DNA from: an uncultured Ruminiclostridium sp.
Lineage (GTDB): Bacteria > Bacillota > Clostridia > Oscillospirales > Ruminococcaceae
Reading direction: 5' to 3'
Length of the DNA stretch: 64,000 nt
Assembly: GCA_947594425.1 (NCBI GenBank)
Contig: CANQED010000002.1
Location: 126,364 to 190,363 of the forward strand
In this document: piece by piece, positions 1-11,714 of the stretch
Layout: the number at the start of each line of letters is the position of its first letter
Numbering within the stretch: the first letter of the stretch is position 1
Notes under the pieces: generated by a model
The model's database searches: none
Seen by the model: only the letters and a program-made list of their open reading frames with translations
What the model was told of the DNA's origin: nothing
Translations under genes and position numbers: made by a program

Positions 1-570
1 ACCGCCGCGTACCGCACGCACGTAATTTGTCTCTACATATATGCTTACGGGGTCAAGTCCCGACGCGTAATAAGCGCCCGAGGGCGACATGATTATCATA
101 AAATAATACTTCTCACCGGGGCGAACGCCTAAGAACGGGTCTACCGCGATGATAAAGGGTCTGATGTACAGCGACGCGCCGTCGGTATGCGGTACCCAGT
201 CAGCGTCTACCTTAACAAGCTCGTGCAGTGCCTGTAGGCAGTCCTGCTCGTTGAGCTGAGGGATAACAAGTCTCTCGGCGGATACGTTCATTCTCTTAAA
301 ATTCTCCTCGGGGCGGAAGAACTGTATATCCCCGTTAGGCGTTCTGTACGCCTTAAGTCCCTCGAATATCTCCTGACCGTAATGCAGTACCATTGCCGCG
401 GGAGAAAGCGTGATATCGCCGTAAGGAACTATTCTTGCATCATGCCAGCCCATACCCTCGTCATAGTCCATAATGAACATATGGTCGGTAAAGATATGAC
501 CGAACCCGAGCTTTGTCTCGTCGGTCGGCTTAGCCTTAGGCGATGTGGTTTTTTCGATCCTGATGTCCAT
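1..570 (-). CDS. ilvE: Branched-chain amino acid aminotransferase, partial (C-terminus beyond window start)
   Basis: Minus-strand frame reads MDIRIEKTTSPKAKPTDETKLGFGHIFTDHMFIMDYDEGMGWHDARIVPYGDITLSPAAMVLHYGQEIFEGLKAYRTPNGDIQFFRPEENFKRMN..., characteristic of IlvE. Confidence 0.9.
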   Translation of the reverse strand, partial: MDIRIEKTTSPKAKPTDETKLGFGHIFTDHMFIMDYDEGMGWHDARIVPYGDITLSPAAMVLHYGQEIFEGLKAYRTPNGDIQFFRPEENFKRMNVSAERLVIPQLNEQDCLQALHELVKVDADWVPHTDGASLYIRPFIIAVDPFLGVRPGEKYYFMIIMSPSGAYYASGLDPVSIYVETNYVRAVRGG

Positions 571-856
571 AATAAATCTACCTGCCTTGCTTTTATTTTG
601 TTCCCTTATGTCACGGGCAGCCGCAAAAGCGTGCCGTTATGCTCCGCATTTGCCGCCGTCCGTTTGCGACGGGAAAGATAAACTTTAATAAAGTATACCA
701 CATTTTTTTGTAAATGTAAATATCTTTTTCGGAAATTTTGAAAGATTTGTTTTTCATTCTTTCATTTTTGAAAAAATTTTTACCGCCTGCGCTCTTTCAC
801 CCTTGACTTTTTAATAAAACAGATATATAATACTAAGAAAAAAAGGAGGTATCCAT

Positions 857-1366
857 ATGGATACAAAAGTAGTTAATTTGCTTGTTCAGCAGATAAACAA
901 GGAATTTTACTCGGCGTACCTTTATCTCGACTTTTCAAATTATATGTATGATAAAGGGCTGTCGGGCTTTGGCAACTGGTTCAAGATACAGGCGCAGGAA
1001 GAAAGAGACCACGCGCTGCTGTTTTTGCAATATCTTCAAAACAGCGGCATAAGACCCGAGCTTTCCGCCATAGACAAGCCCGCGATAGAGTTATCCGACC
1101 CTAAGCAGGTGCTGGCAGAGACGTTAAAGCACGAGCAGTATGTCACCTCGCTGATAAACGACATCTACGAGGCCGCATTTTCGGTAAAGGATTTTCGCAC
1201 TATGCAGTTCCTCGACTGGTTTGTTAAGGAGCAGGGCGAGGAAGAAATGAACGCAAACGACCTCATCACCCGCTATGACCTTTTCGGCGGCGACCCGAAA
1301 GGGCTTTATATGCTCGACAGCGAGCTCGGCGGCAGAGTATATTCCGCACCGTCCTTGCAGCTGTAA
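857..1366 (+). CDS. ftnA: Ferritin
   Basis: 169 aa with ferritin motifs (QINKEFYSAYLYLDFSNYM, EERDHALLFLQYL, EQGEEEMNANDLI); RBS aaggaggt. Confidence 0.93.
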   Translation: MDTKVVNLLVQQINKEFYSAYLYLDFSNYMYDKGLSGFGNWFKIQAQEERDHALLFLQYLQNSGIRPELSAIDKPAIELSDPKQVLAETLKHEQYVTSLINDIYEAAFSVKDFRTMQFLDWFVKEQGEEEMNANDLITRYDLFGGDPKGLYMLDSELGGRVYSAPSLQL

Positions 1367-1385
1367 ATATTATTTGCAAAAACTC

Positions 1386-1412
1386 GACCCTGTCGTTTAT
1401 ATCGGCAGGGTC
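1386..1412 (+). terminator. Rho-independent terminator after ferritin gene
   Basis: GACCCTG..CAGGGTC hairpin followed by AAATTTTT. Confidence 0.7.
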
Positions 1413-1418
1413 AAATTT

Positions 1419-1667
1419 TTATGCTTTTAAATTTTTGTCATTTGACTTATTCTTTTCCTTAATAGGAACGGAGAAAGGATATATCTCGTGATAAGAGTCG
1501 GTGTCCTTGCCATTGCCCGAGGGGATAAGCCCAGTGCAGTCGTCCGACGAGGACGAGGCGCAAAAATTATCGAGCAGTATCTCCTCCATACGTCCGCGCT
1601 CTTCGGCATTGTCGGGCACGTCCTTTTTTAACAGCCTTATATCCTTTTTCAATCTGTTGTTGTCCAT
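1419..1667 (-). CDS. Hypothetical 82-aa protein
   Basis: ORF in gap between convergent genes; upstream GGAGGTAAT RBS on minus strand. Confidence 0.45.
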   Translation of the reverse strand: MDNNRLKKDIRLLKKDVPDNAEERGRMEEILLDNFCASSSSDDCTGLIPSGNGKDTDSYHEIYPFSVPIKEKNKSNDKNLKA

Positions 1668-1684
1668 AATATTACCTCCCGTAT

Positions 1685-1720
1685 GCGCTAATTATTATGC
1701 GCGTGCTAATTATTATGCAC
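1685..1720. repeat. Two adjacent hairpins sharing the loop TAATTATTAT
   Basis: GCGCtaattattatGCGC immediately followed by GTGCtaattattatGCAC. Confidence 0.6.
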
Positions 1721-1742
1721 GTTTAGGAAGATAATATCCAAA

Positions 1743-3116
1743 TCAGTTAGTTATGCCGAAGCCGAGTATGCGCAGCAGTATCACGTTAGTACCCTCGGCG
1801 GGTACGGGAGTAAGGGTCACCTTGTGTTCGCCCTTTTCACCGCTGAATATAAGCACCTGATCGGGATTGTTCCAGCCGCTCGGCGACGAGGTCGGGAACA
1901 GACCGGTCTCCTCTCCGTCTACAGTCACCTTTACCGATGAGAAATTAGGGCTGTCGGCGCAATGATATATCATAAACAGATTGTCCCCCGTAAAGGTAAA
2001 CTCCATAGGCTCTGCCGCATCGTCAGCGCTGCCCTTAGCCATCCAGCCGTTGGGGAACTGCGTAAGAGTGTCCGCCTCGGTCAAAGAACCCGGCGAGGTT
2101 ATATTGATAAGCTCGGGGTTGTATACCCTGTCGGTAAGCATCATATGCTCAAATCTGCTGTCGTACACCCACTCGTCGGGTATCGGCTTTATCTCGGTAT
2201 CGCCGCCCGCCTTTACCGCCTCGTCGACTTTCTCGAACATATTGACGATAAGGTCTTTGGTCATCTCGTGACCCCATACGTTGGGGTGCGACTCGTCGTC
2301 GGAGTAGTCCTCCCACGTCATTCTGCCGCTGTCAAATTCGGGCTTGAGCACATTATTGAGCGATACCATGGGCAGGCCGTACGCCTCTCCGACAGGGCTC
2401 ATAGTGTCCTCGCAGGTATGCCCGCTCTTAAGGACGGTAAAGTAAAGTACCACGGCGGGCTGATTTTCCGCCGAGAGCAATTCTCTTACGAGAGCCTCAT
2501 AGCTGTCCTTGTAAAGCTGCTCTTTGCCGTCGTTTACCGCAAATTCCACAAAAACAAGGTCGGGATCTTTATCCAAAACGTCTCTGTGCAGGCGGATATT
2601 GCCGAGTATGCTCGGGGTGCCGCTCATTCCCGCGTTGACATAATTTATCGTCGTGTCGGGATATTTTTCACAAAGATAATCGTAGGTGAGCTTTGCCCAG
2701 CAAAGGTCCGCGCCCGCGGTAAGTCCCTCGGTTATCGAGCCGCCGAGGAAAGCCACCGTCACCTCTTCTTTATTCTCGAGCTTGTTTATCACCTTAGCCA
2801 TACGCGCGGTGTCGCCCGTAGTCATAAGCGAACGCGAAACCATATCGTCGTATATCTCCTCTTCTGTCTTGCTTTCGTCGCCCGATGCGGCGGCGTCCGT
2901 GCTGTCTGCGTCGGTGCTTTCCTCGCTGTCGGTGCTGTCCGTGCTGTCCGCAGTGTCCGAGCTCTCGCTCTGCTGTGCGCCGCTGCTTTCCTGCGAGACG
3001 GAAGAATTTGACTCGGTCGAGGTCACCGACGAGCCGCCCGTGCTGTCACACGCCGCAAACGACAAGCAGCATATAAGTGCGAGCGCCGCAGCGGCAATTT
3101 TTTTCATTCTTTTCAT
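1743..3116 (-). CDS. Lipoprotein with SGNH/GDSL-type hydrolase domain and Ser/Asp/Thr-rich linker
   Basis: Lipobox-like LICCLSFAAC; VAFLGGSITEG (block I), EFAVNDG, DDESHPNVWGH (catalytic D-x-x-H). Confidence 0.8.
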   Translation of the reverse strand: MKRMKKIAAAALALICCLSFAACDSTGGSSVTSTESNSSVSQESSGAQQSESSDTADSTDSTDSEESTDADSTDAAASGDESKTEEEIYDDMVSRSLMTTGDTARMAKVINKLENKEEVTVAFLGGSITEGLTAGADLCWAKLTYDYLCEKYPDTTINYVNAGMSGTPSILGNIRLHRDVLDKDPDLVFVEFAVNDGKEQLYKDSYEALVRELLSAENQPAVVLYFTVLKSGHTCEDTMSPVGEAYGLPMVSLNNVLKPEFDSGRMTWEDYSDDESHPNVWGHEMTKDLIVNMFEKVDEAVKAGGDTEIKPIPDEWVYDSRFEHMMLTDRVYNPELINITSPGSLTEADTLTQFPNGWMAKGSADDAAEPMEFTFTGDNLFMIYHCADSPNFSSVKVTVDGEETGLFPTSSPSGWNNPDQVLIFSGEKGEHKVTLTPVPAEGTNVILLRILGFGITN

Positions 3117-3387
3117 AGAACCTCCTTTAGCATAGCATTCCCTAAACCTCGGGAATAATTTTTACCGTAAAAACAGTATAGCGCATTTTAGCCGTAAAGT
3201 CAAGTGCGACTTCATTCAACAAAATCCGCGCCCGATAATAGAATATAACAGCCGATAATATTCTCGGCAAAGACAAAAGCTAAAATAACGGCGCCGATTT
3301 TTCTTACAGCTTGAATAAACCCGCGCGGCGCAGTTAAAAATATAATTGCAGTACATTTCAGACACTTTCTGTGAAAGGATAATCATT

Positions 3388-3738
3388 ATGACAGTAAAAA
3401 GAGGAGAGATCTATTACGCCGACCTAAGTCCCGTTGTCGGCAGCGAGCAGGGCGGACTGCGTCCTGTACTTATCGTCCAAAACGACGTCGGCAACCGCCA
3501 CAGCCCCACGGTGATAGCCGCGGCTATCACCAGCCAAAAGGATAAATCCAAGCTGCCTACGCATATCTCGATAAACGCGGACAGCTGCGGACTTCAAAAG
3601 GACTCGATAGTCCTGCTCGAGCAGGTGCGCACGCTTGATAAGCAGCGGCTGAAAGAGCGTATGGGCGAGCTCGACAACGGCTCTATGAGCAGGGTGGATA
3701 ACGCCCTGTCGGTAAGCTTCGGACTTAACGGCGTATGA
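3388..3738 (+). CDS. mazF: MazF/PemK-family endoribonuclease toxin
   Basis: MTVKRGEIYYADLSPVVGSEQGGLRPVLIVQNDVGN; RBS GAAAGGATA; no antitoxin ORF recognised directly upstream. Confidence 0.9.
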   Translation: MTVKRGEIYYADLSPVVGSEQGGLRPVLIVQNDVGNRHSPTVIAAAITSQKDKSKLPTHISINADSCGLQKDSIVLLEQVRTLDKQRLKERMGELDNGSMSRVDNALSVSFGLNGV

Positions 3739-3755
3739 TCTTTGACCGATAAAAA

Positions 3756-3792
3756 CACCCGCCGCAAGGATCTCCCCTGCGGCGGGTGAATT
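3756..3792. terminator. Bidirectional terminator between convergent mazF and ilvC
   Basis: CACCCGCCGCA..TGCGGCGGGTG flanked by A-rich and T-rich tracts. Confidence 0.8.
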
Positions 3793-3812
3793 TTTGCCGT
3801 TATAGCCTCAGC

Positions 3813-5404
<1,592 letters not shown>

Positions 5405-5438
5405 TACTTTTCCTTTCGGCAAAATTAAATACGGCGGG

Positions 5439-7070
5439 TCATATTATCGTATTCTCGTCCTCGTCTACTCTAACCTCGAGCAGATAACAGCCGTCGGACG
5501 ATATAAGCGCGTCTATAGCCTTTTCCGCCTCTAAGGTATCGGTGACCCGCTCGGCGGGTATCCCGTATGCCTGCGCGAGCTTTACAAAATCGGGGCTGCC
5601 GTCAAGCGCTACCGCCGTCTGCCTGTCGCCGTAAGCGTTGGTCTGCACCTCGCGCACCATGCCGAGCCTGTTATTTGCCATAACTATTATCTTAACATTT
5701 ATATTGTGCTGGACAAGCGTGGCAAGCTCCATAAATTCCATCTGAAAGCTGCCGTCGCCGCACACGGCTACTACCGTCCTGTCGGGCATTGCCGCTTTAG
5801 CGCCCTCGGCGGCGGGGACGGAATATCCCATAGTGCCCATACCGCCCGAGGTCAGCAGCCTGCCGCCCTTTTTAAGAGCGATATTAGCGCACGTCCAGAT
5901 CTGATTTTGTCCTACGTCGGCGCATACCACGGCGTTTTCGGGCAGCTTTTCGGATAATATGCGTATAAACTCCTTGGGGTCGGCGCAGCCCTGCTTTATC
6001 TGCCGCGGGGGTCTTACCTGCTCCGCCTTTTTGGCATTTAGCGTCTGTATCCATTCGTAATGGTCATAATTTTGCGCAAGCGAAAGCAATTGAGTAAGTA
6101 TATTTTTAAGGTCGCCCACGACGGGGGTCGTGACCGGCAAATTCTTTCCTATCTCGGCGGGGTCTACGTCTATATGTATCACGTTTACGCCCTCAAGGCG
6201 GTTTATAGCGGTGACAGCCCTGTCGCCCACTCTCGCACCGAGAAGAATAAGCAGGTCGCAGTGATTTATCGCATAATTAGCCGTAGGCGTGCCGTGCATA
6301 CCTATCATGCCGATAAACAGCGGGTGCTCGGAGGATATAGAGCCAAGCCCCATCATGGTATTTACCACGGGGATATTTGTCCGCTCGGCAAACTCGCACA
6401 TAAGGTCTGCGGCGTTAGCGGTAAAAAGTCCGCCTCCCGCGCATATCAGCGGGCGCTCGCTCTTTTCTATAGCGGCTATCGCGCGCTTTATCTGTAATTT
6501 ATTGCCCTCGACGCTCGGCTTGTATGAGCGTATATTTACGGTCTCGGGGTACTCGAAGTCTATTTCGGCCTTTTGTATGTCAAAAGGCATATCTATCAGC
6601 ACGGGGCCGGGTCTGCCGCTGCCGGCGATGTAAAACGCGTTCTTAAACACCACGGCGGTGTCTTTGGGGTCTTTTACAAGATAGCTGTGCTTAACAAACG
6701 GCTCGGCAGCACCTGTTATATCCGCCTCTTGGAAAACGTCCCTGCCTATCATATCGCTGCTGACCTGTCCGGTTATCAGCACCATGGGTATGCTGTCCAT
6801 ATAGGCGGTAGCTATCGCGGTGATAAGATTAGTAGCGCCGGGTCCCGAGGTAGCCACAGCTACGGCGGGTCTGCCCGTCATTCGTGCATAGCCGCTCGCG
6901 GCATGCCCCGCGTTTACTTCGTGGCGGACAAGTATATGCCGTATCCCGCCCTTTAACATCTCGTCATAAAACGGGCAGATAGCGGCTCCGGGATAGCCGA
7001 ACACCGTCGTTATCCCCTCCGCCTTAAGCGCCTCGGTCATTGCTTTAGCAACTGTCATTCTCTCCGCCAT
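5439..7070 (-). CDS. ilvB: Acetolactate synthase large subunit
   Basis: TPP-enzyme signature: GYPGAAICPFYDEML, GPGATNLITAIATAYMDS, CGDGSFQMEFMELATLVQ. Confidence 0.97.
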   Translation of the reverse strand: MAERMTVAKAMTEALKAEGITTVFGYPGAAICPFYDEMLKGGIRHILVRHEVNAGHAASGYARMTGRPAVAVATSGPGATNLITAIATAYMDSIPMVLITGQVSSDMIGRDVFQEADITGAAEPFVKHSYLVKDPKDTAVVFKNAFYIAGSGRPGPVLIDMPFDIQKAEIDFEYPETVNIRSYKPSVEGNKLQIKRAIAAIEKSERPLICAGGGLFTANAADLMCEFAERTNIPVVNTMMGLGSISSEHPLFIGMIGMHGTPTANYAINHCDLLILLGARVGDRAVTAINRLEGVNVIHIDVDPAEIGKNLPVTTPVVGDLKNILTQLLSLAQNYDHYEWIQTLNAKKAEQVRPPRQIKQGCADPKEFIRILSEKLPENAVVCADVGQNQIWTCANIALKKGGRLLTSGGMGTMGYSVPAAEGAKAAMPDRTVVAVCGDGSFQMEFMELATLVQHNINVKIIVMANNRLGMVREVQTNAYGDRQTAVALDGSPDFVKLAQAYGIPAERVTDTLEAEKAIDALISSDGCYLLEVRVDEDENTII

Positions 7071-7138
7071 TTTCTCACCCTTTCCATCATTAAACACTAT
7101 TATAACTCTACACTCGATAAAAGTCAAGTGCTATAATA

Positions 7139-7606
7139 TCATCTGCGCGAATTGTCCTTAAGCGCGCGCTCTATCGTCCTTGCCGCGTCGCGCTTTGCGG
7201 CGTCGTCGCGCTTGTCGTAGAGCTTTTTGCCCTTGCACAGTCCGACCTGCACCTTTACTATGCTGCCCTTAAAATACACCGAGATAGGCACGAGCGTCAG
7301 CCCCTGCTGCTTTACCGCGCCGAACAGGCGCATTATCTCCCGCTTGTGCATAAGCAGCCTGCGCTCGCGCAGCGGGTCGCGGTTAAATATGTTGCCTTTC
7401 TCGTACGGCGAGATGTGCATTTGCTTTATATATGCCTGTCCGTCCTCTATCGATATCCAGCTGTCCTTAAGATTGAGCCCGCCCGCGCGTATAGACTTTA
7501 CCTCGGTGCCGGTAAGCTCTATTCCCGCCTCGAGGCTCTCGAGGATAAAATAATCGTGGCGCGCCTTGCGGTTCTCGGCTATTGTTTTTACAGAAGCTTT
7601 TTCCAT
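7139..7606 (-). CDS. smpB: SsrA-binding protein
   Basis: NRKARHDYFILESLEAGIELTGTEVKSIRAGGLNLKDSWI. Confidence 0.96.
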   Translation of the reverse strand: MEKASVKTIAENRKARHDYFILESLEAGIELTGTEVKSIRAGGLNLKDSWISIEDGQAYIKQMHISPYEKGNIFNRDPLRERRLLMHKREIMRLFGAVKQQGLTLVPISVYFKGSIVKVQVGLCKGKKLYDKRDDAAKRDAARTIERALKDNSRR

Positions 7607-7807
7607 CCGCACTCTTCTCCCTCCCCAATTCTTCCAATATATTTTACTATATTTTCATAAAAATATCAAGGGGAATTTTCGGCTTCTACACTCTAAAATA
7701 TTTTGCAATTATTTTTTTCAATTCTTGCGCAAAAGTAAAACAATATGCGACATATTGTGATTATTTTAATAATTAAACAAATTTTATTGAAAAAATTAAA
7801 AAAACTG

Positions 7808-7835
7808 TTGCAAATTTTTCCCGTATGTGCTATAC
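7808..7835 (+). promoter_or_regulatory. Predicted sigma-A promoter of gdhA with ~150-nt leader
   Basis: TTGCAA-16-TATACT with extended TGC element. Confidence 0.6.
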
Positions 7836-7966
7836 TTTAATAGTACGAAAGGCTAACGGAGCTTCGGGCTAAATTTTGCACGGTGCGGCAATATTCGACA
7901 GCCGCGCGGCACAAAAATCACATCGTCATCCCATATCAGCACAGTATCCCGCGCCGATAGCCTTAA

Positions 7967-9346
<1,380 letters not shown>

Positions 9347-9380
9347 TACACGATAAAGCCGTACCCTTTAGGAGGGCAAT

Positions 9381-9548
9381 ATGAAAAACGACTCTTTAAG
9401 CCACGGCAAAAAGAATACAGGCACAAGGGCGCACGACTGCGACCTTAAAGACAATGTAAATTCACGCCGCTCTGAGGACATTTCCTCGTCCGGAATAGAA
9501 TTTCATAAGCCTTTTTCAAAAGGCTCAAAAAAGCCCGAGGATAAATGA
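9381..9548 (+). CDS. Hypothetical 55-aa basic/polar peptide
   Basis: MKNDSLSHGKKNTGTRAHDCDLKDNVNSRRSEDISSSGIEFHKPFSKGSKKPEDK; strong RBS TAGGAGGGCAAT; not in supplied ORF track. Confidence 0.55.
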   Translation: MKNDSLSHGKKNTGTRAHDCDLKDNVNSRRSEDISSSGIEFHKPFSKGSKKPEDK

Positions 9549-9571
9549 CCCTCGGACGGAATATCAAAACT

Positions 9572-9602
9572 AATCCCCGCAGTTTTCACTGCGGGGATAA
9601 TT
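9572..9602. terminator. Terminator hairpin between convergent genes
   Basis: ATCCCCGCAGttttcaCTGCGGGGAT. Confidence 0.75.
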
Positions 9603-9616
9603 GTTATATATTCGGT

Positions 9617-11080
9617 TTAATATCTCGTCATTGAATAAGTGAACGAGCTCTTAAGCTCTGAGGCGGAGATAAATCTTCCCCAGTGTACCGAGCTGTTATA
9701 ATTGCCCTCGGCTACGACTACGCCCTCAGGCCCTACGTCAAGTATCAGCACCGTATGGGTGTCGTTATTCAGCCTCAGCATATCGCCTATGCGCAGCTTA
9801 TTGATATTTAACGTATAATTCTTAGGTATATCCTTGCCCTTAAACAGCGAGTCGCTTATCTCAAGCGCAAACGCCATGCAGCCCTTTGCGGTAAAGTTGG
9901 TCTTTATGCCCTTAGAGTCGGTATAGGTGGTCTTATATACCTTGCTGTTATCCCACGCCATACCCTCTTTATACTTGCTCTTAAACGCGATAAGCTTATT
10001 ATAGATGTCGTTGTACTTCATGGGCATATTATTGTTAGTGCCCGCCTTTTGCGTAAGGGTAAAGCCATCGCCGCATTTAGTGCAGGAATATGTAGTATAC
10101 CCGTCCTTAGTCGAGGTGGACTCTACGTTCTTGGTGCGCTGATATTCGTGCTGTCCGTACTCGCTGTGAGTAGCTCCGCACACGGTGCATTTTTGGAACA
10201 AAACGCAGGTATCGCCGTCGGCGTATTTCTGGGTATCCCACGAATGGTCCTTTACAAGGGTGTCGGTCTTTTTAGTGCCGCATACCGTACAGGTATATTC
10301 TGCCTGACCCTCTCTGTAGCAGGTGGCTTCTTTAATAACCGAGCTTACCTTCCACTTGTGGTTGGTACATGCCGCAGGCTTCTCGGGCGCTTTGGTAGCG
10401 GCGGGAGCTTTGGTAACAGTAGGAGCTTTAGTGGCGGGGGCCCCAGTCTGAGGAGGCTTAGTGGCGGGTGCCACGGTCTGAGGAGGTTTAGTCGCGGGTG
10501 GGTTGGTCTGCGGCGGATTTGTCGCGGGCGGGTTTGTCGCTGGCGGATTGGTCTGCGGTGCTTTAGTAGCGGGAGCTTGTGTCTGCGCGGGCTTAGTAGC
10601 GGGCGCGTCGGTCTGAGGCTTCTGCGTCTGTGTGTTGCCGCTAGAGGTCTTATCGTCGGAAGTGTCTGACGAGGTCTTATCGTCAGAATTATCGGAAGAG
10701 TTCTTATCATCCGAGGTGTCGGAAGAAGTCTTGTCGTCCGAACTGTCGGAAGAAGTCTTGTCGTCCGAACTATCGGAAGAGGATTTGTCGTCGGAACTGT
10801 CGGAAGAGGTCTTGTCGTCCGAACTGTCACCCGAGGTCTTGTCGTCCGAGGTGCTGTCACCCGAGCCATTGCCCGAGGTGCTGTCACCCGAGCCGTTATC
10901 CGAGGTGCTGTCACCCGACTGAGCCGAACTGTCGGATATCGTCGTCGAGGTGCCGTCTGCGGGGACGTTGCTTGTCGTTTCGCTCGCGGAGCAGCCTGTC
11001 AGCAATACGGCAAATACTGCCGCTGCCGAAGCAATTTTCAATAAAAACTGCCTTTTCATATATTTACTTTCCTTTCCCAA
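9617..11080 (-). CDS. Secreted lipoprotein with long Ser/Asp and Pro/Thr low-complexity repeats, CxxC zinc-ribbon-like repeats and a C-terminal NlpC/P60-like domain
   Basis: Lipobox LLTGCSA; (SSDDKT)n repeats; CTVCGTKKTDTL; C-terminal GCMAFALEISD...IGDMLRLNNDTHTVLILDV. Confidence 0.7.
   Translation of the reverse strand: MGKESKYMKRQFLLKIASAAAVFAVLLTGCSASETTSNVPADGTSTTISDSSAQSGDSTSDNGSGDSTSGNGSGDSTSDDKTSGDSSDDKTSSDSSDDKSSSDSSDDKTSSDSSDDKTSSDTSDDKNSSDNSDDKTSSDTSDDKTSSGNTQTQKPQTDAPATKPAQTQAPATKAPQTNPPATNPPATNPPQTNPPATKPPQTVAPATKPPQTGAPATKAPTVTKAPAATKAPEKPAACTNHKWKVSSVIKEATCYREGQAEYTCTVCGTKKTDTLVKDHSWDTQKYADGDTCVLFQKCTVCGATHSEYGQHEYQRTKNVESTSTKDGYTTYSCTKCGDGFTLTQKAGTNNNMPMKYNDIYNKLIAFKSKYKEGMAWDNSKVYKTTYTDSKGIKTNFTAKGCMAFALEISDSLFKGKDIPKNYTLNINKLRIGDMLRLNNDTHTVLILDVGPEGVVVAEGNYNSSVHWGRFISASELKSSFTYSMTRY
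10640..10920 (-). repeat. Degenerate tandem repeat encoding (S/T)SDDKTSSD
   Basis: Reiterated tcggaagaggtcttgtcgtccgaact units. Confidence 0.85.
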
Positions 11081-11104
11081 AAACGCCTGTTAGGCGCAAG
11101 ACAA

Positions 11105-11452
11105 TTATGACTCGGGAGTGTCGTGTACTGTCCTGTTCTCGGCAATGCTGCTCTTAAGTATCCTTATCTTGGTCCTGTCGCTGCCGGTTTCGATAAGAAC
11201 GGTGTCCTCCTTGACACTGAGAACTCTGCCGATAATGCCGCCCGCGGTGACTACCTCGTCGGCTACCTCGAGATGGTCGAGCATCTCTTTCATTTTCTTA
11301 GAGCGCTTTTTCTCGGGTCTTATGATAAGAAAATAGAAGATAACTATCATAAGCACAAGAGGTATCAGCATTAAAAGCATACTTGCGGGATTTTGCGTTC
11401 CCTGAGCCTGCTGTCCGCCGGCTGTCGTCATAAATTTAATAAGCTCTGTCAT
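11105..11452 (-). CDS. yajC: Preprotein translocase subunit YajC
   Basis: LLMLIPLVLMIVIFYFLIIRPEKKRSKKMKEMLDHLEVADEVVTAGGIIGRV. Confidence 0.95.
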   Translation of the reverse strand: MTELIKFMTTAGGQQAQGTQNPASMLLMLIPLVLMIVIFYFLIIRPEKKRSKKMKEMLDHLEVADEVVTAGGIIGRVLSVKEDTVLIETGSDRTKIRILKSSIAENRTVHDTPES

Positions 11453-11502
11453 AATTGTTTTCCTTTCTTTTTAAGGCGGTCTGCCGCCTGTTGATATTAT
11501 AC

Positions 11503-11571
11503 CATAAATTGCGGCTGACCCGTCAGACGCGGGCGGCGCAAGCCGACGGGCGCAACGCGCCAAAATTTATG
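11503..11571. repeat. Cloverleaf-like palindromic element 1
   Basis: Outer stem CATAAATT/AATTTATG enclosing CTGACccGTCAG, CGGCgcaaGCCG and GGCGCaacGCGCC. Confidence 0.7.
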
Positions 11572-11581
11572 ATACAATGTT

Positions 11582-11651
11582 CTCAGCCGCCTGTGTAAAC
11601 AGGCAGCCGCGTAAGCGGCGTAGATTTGACAAGTCAAATCTACCGGCTGAG
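11582..11651. repeat. Cloverleaf-like palindromic element 2
   Basis: Outer stem CTCAGCCG/CGGCTGAG enclosing CCTGtgtaaaCAGG, GCCGCgtaaGCGGC, GTAGATTTGACaaGTCAAATCTAC. Confidence 0.8.
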
Positions 11652-11714
11652 GTTATTATAGCACAGATTTACACACATGTCAATTTCATTTGTGTAAACG
11701 GTGCAAATTTCCTT

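Noticed and set aside
1962-3011. 349-aa plus-strand ORF
   Set aside because: Antisense to the well-supported SGNH lipoprotein; low-complexity translation, no RBS or domain.
10049-10669. 206-aa Gly/Arg-rich plus-strand ORF
   Set aside because: Antisense of repetitive linker in the lipoprotein gene.
10640-10930. CRISPR-like periodic repeats
   Set aside because: Periodic because of Ser-Asp coding repeats; no unique spacers or cas genes.
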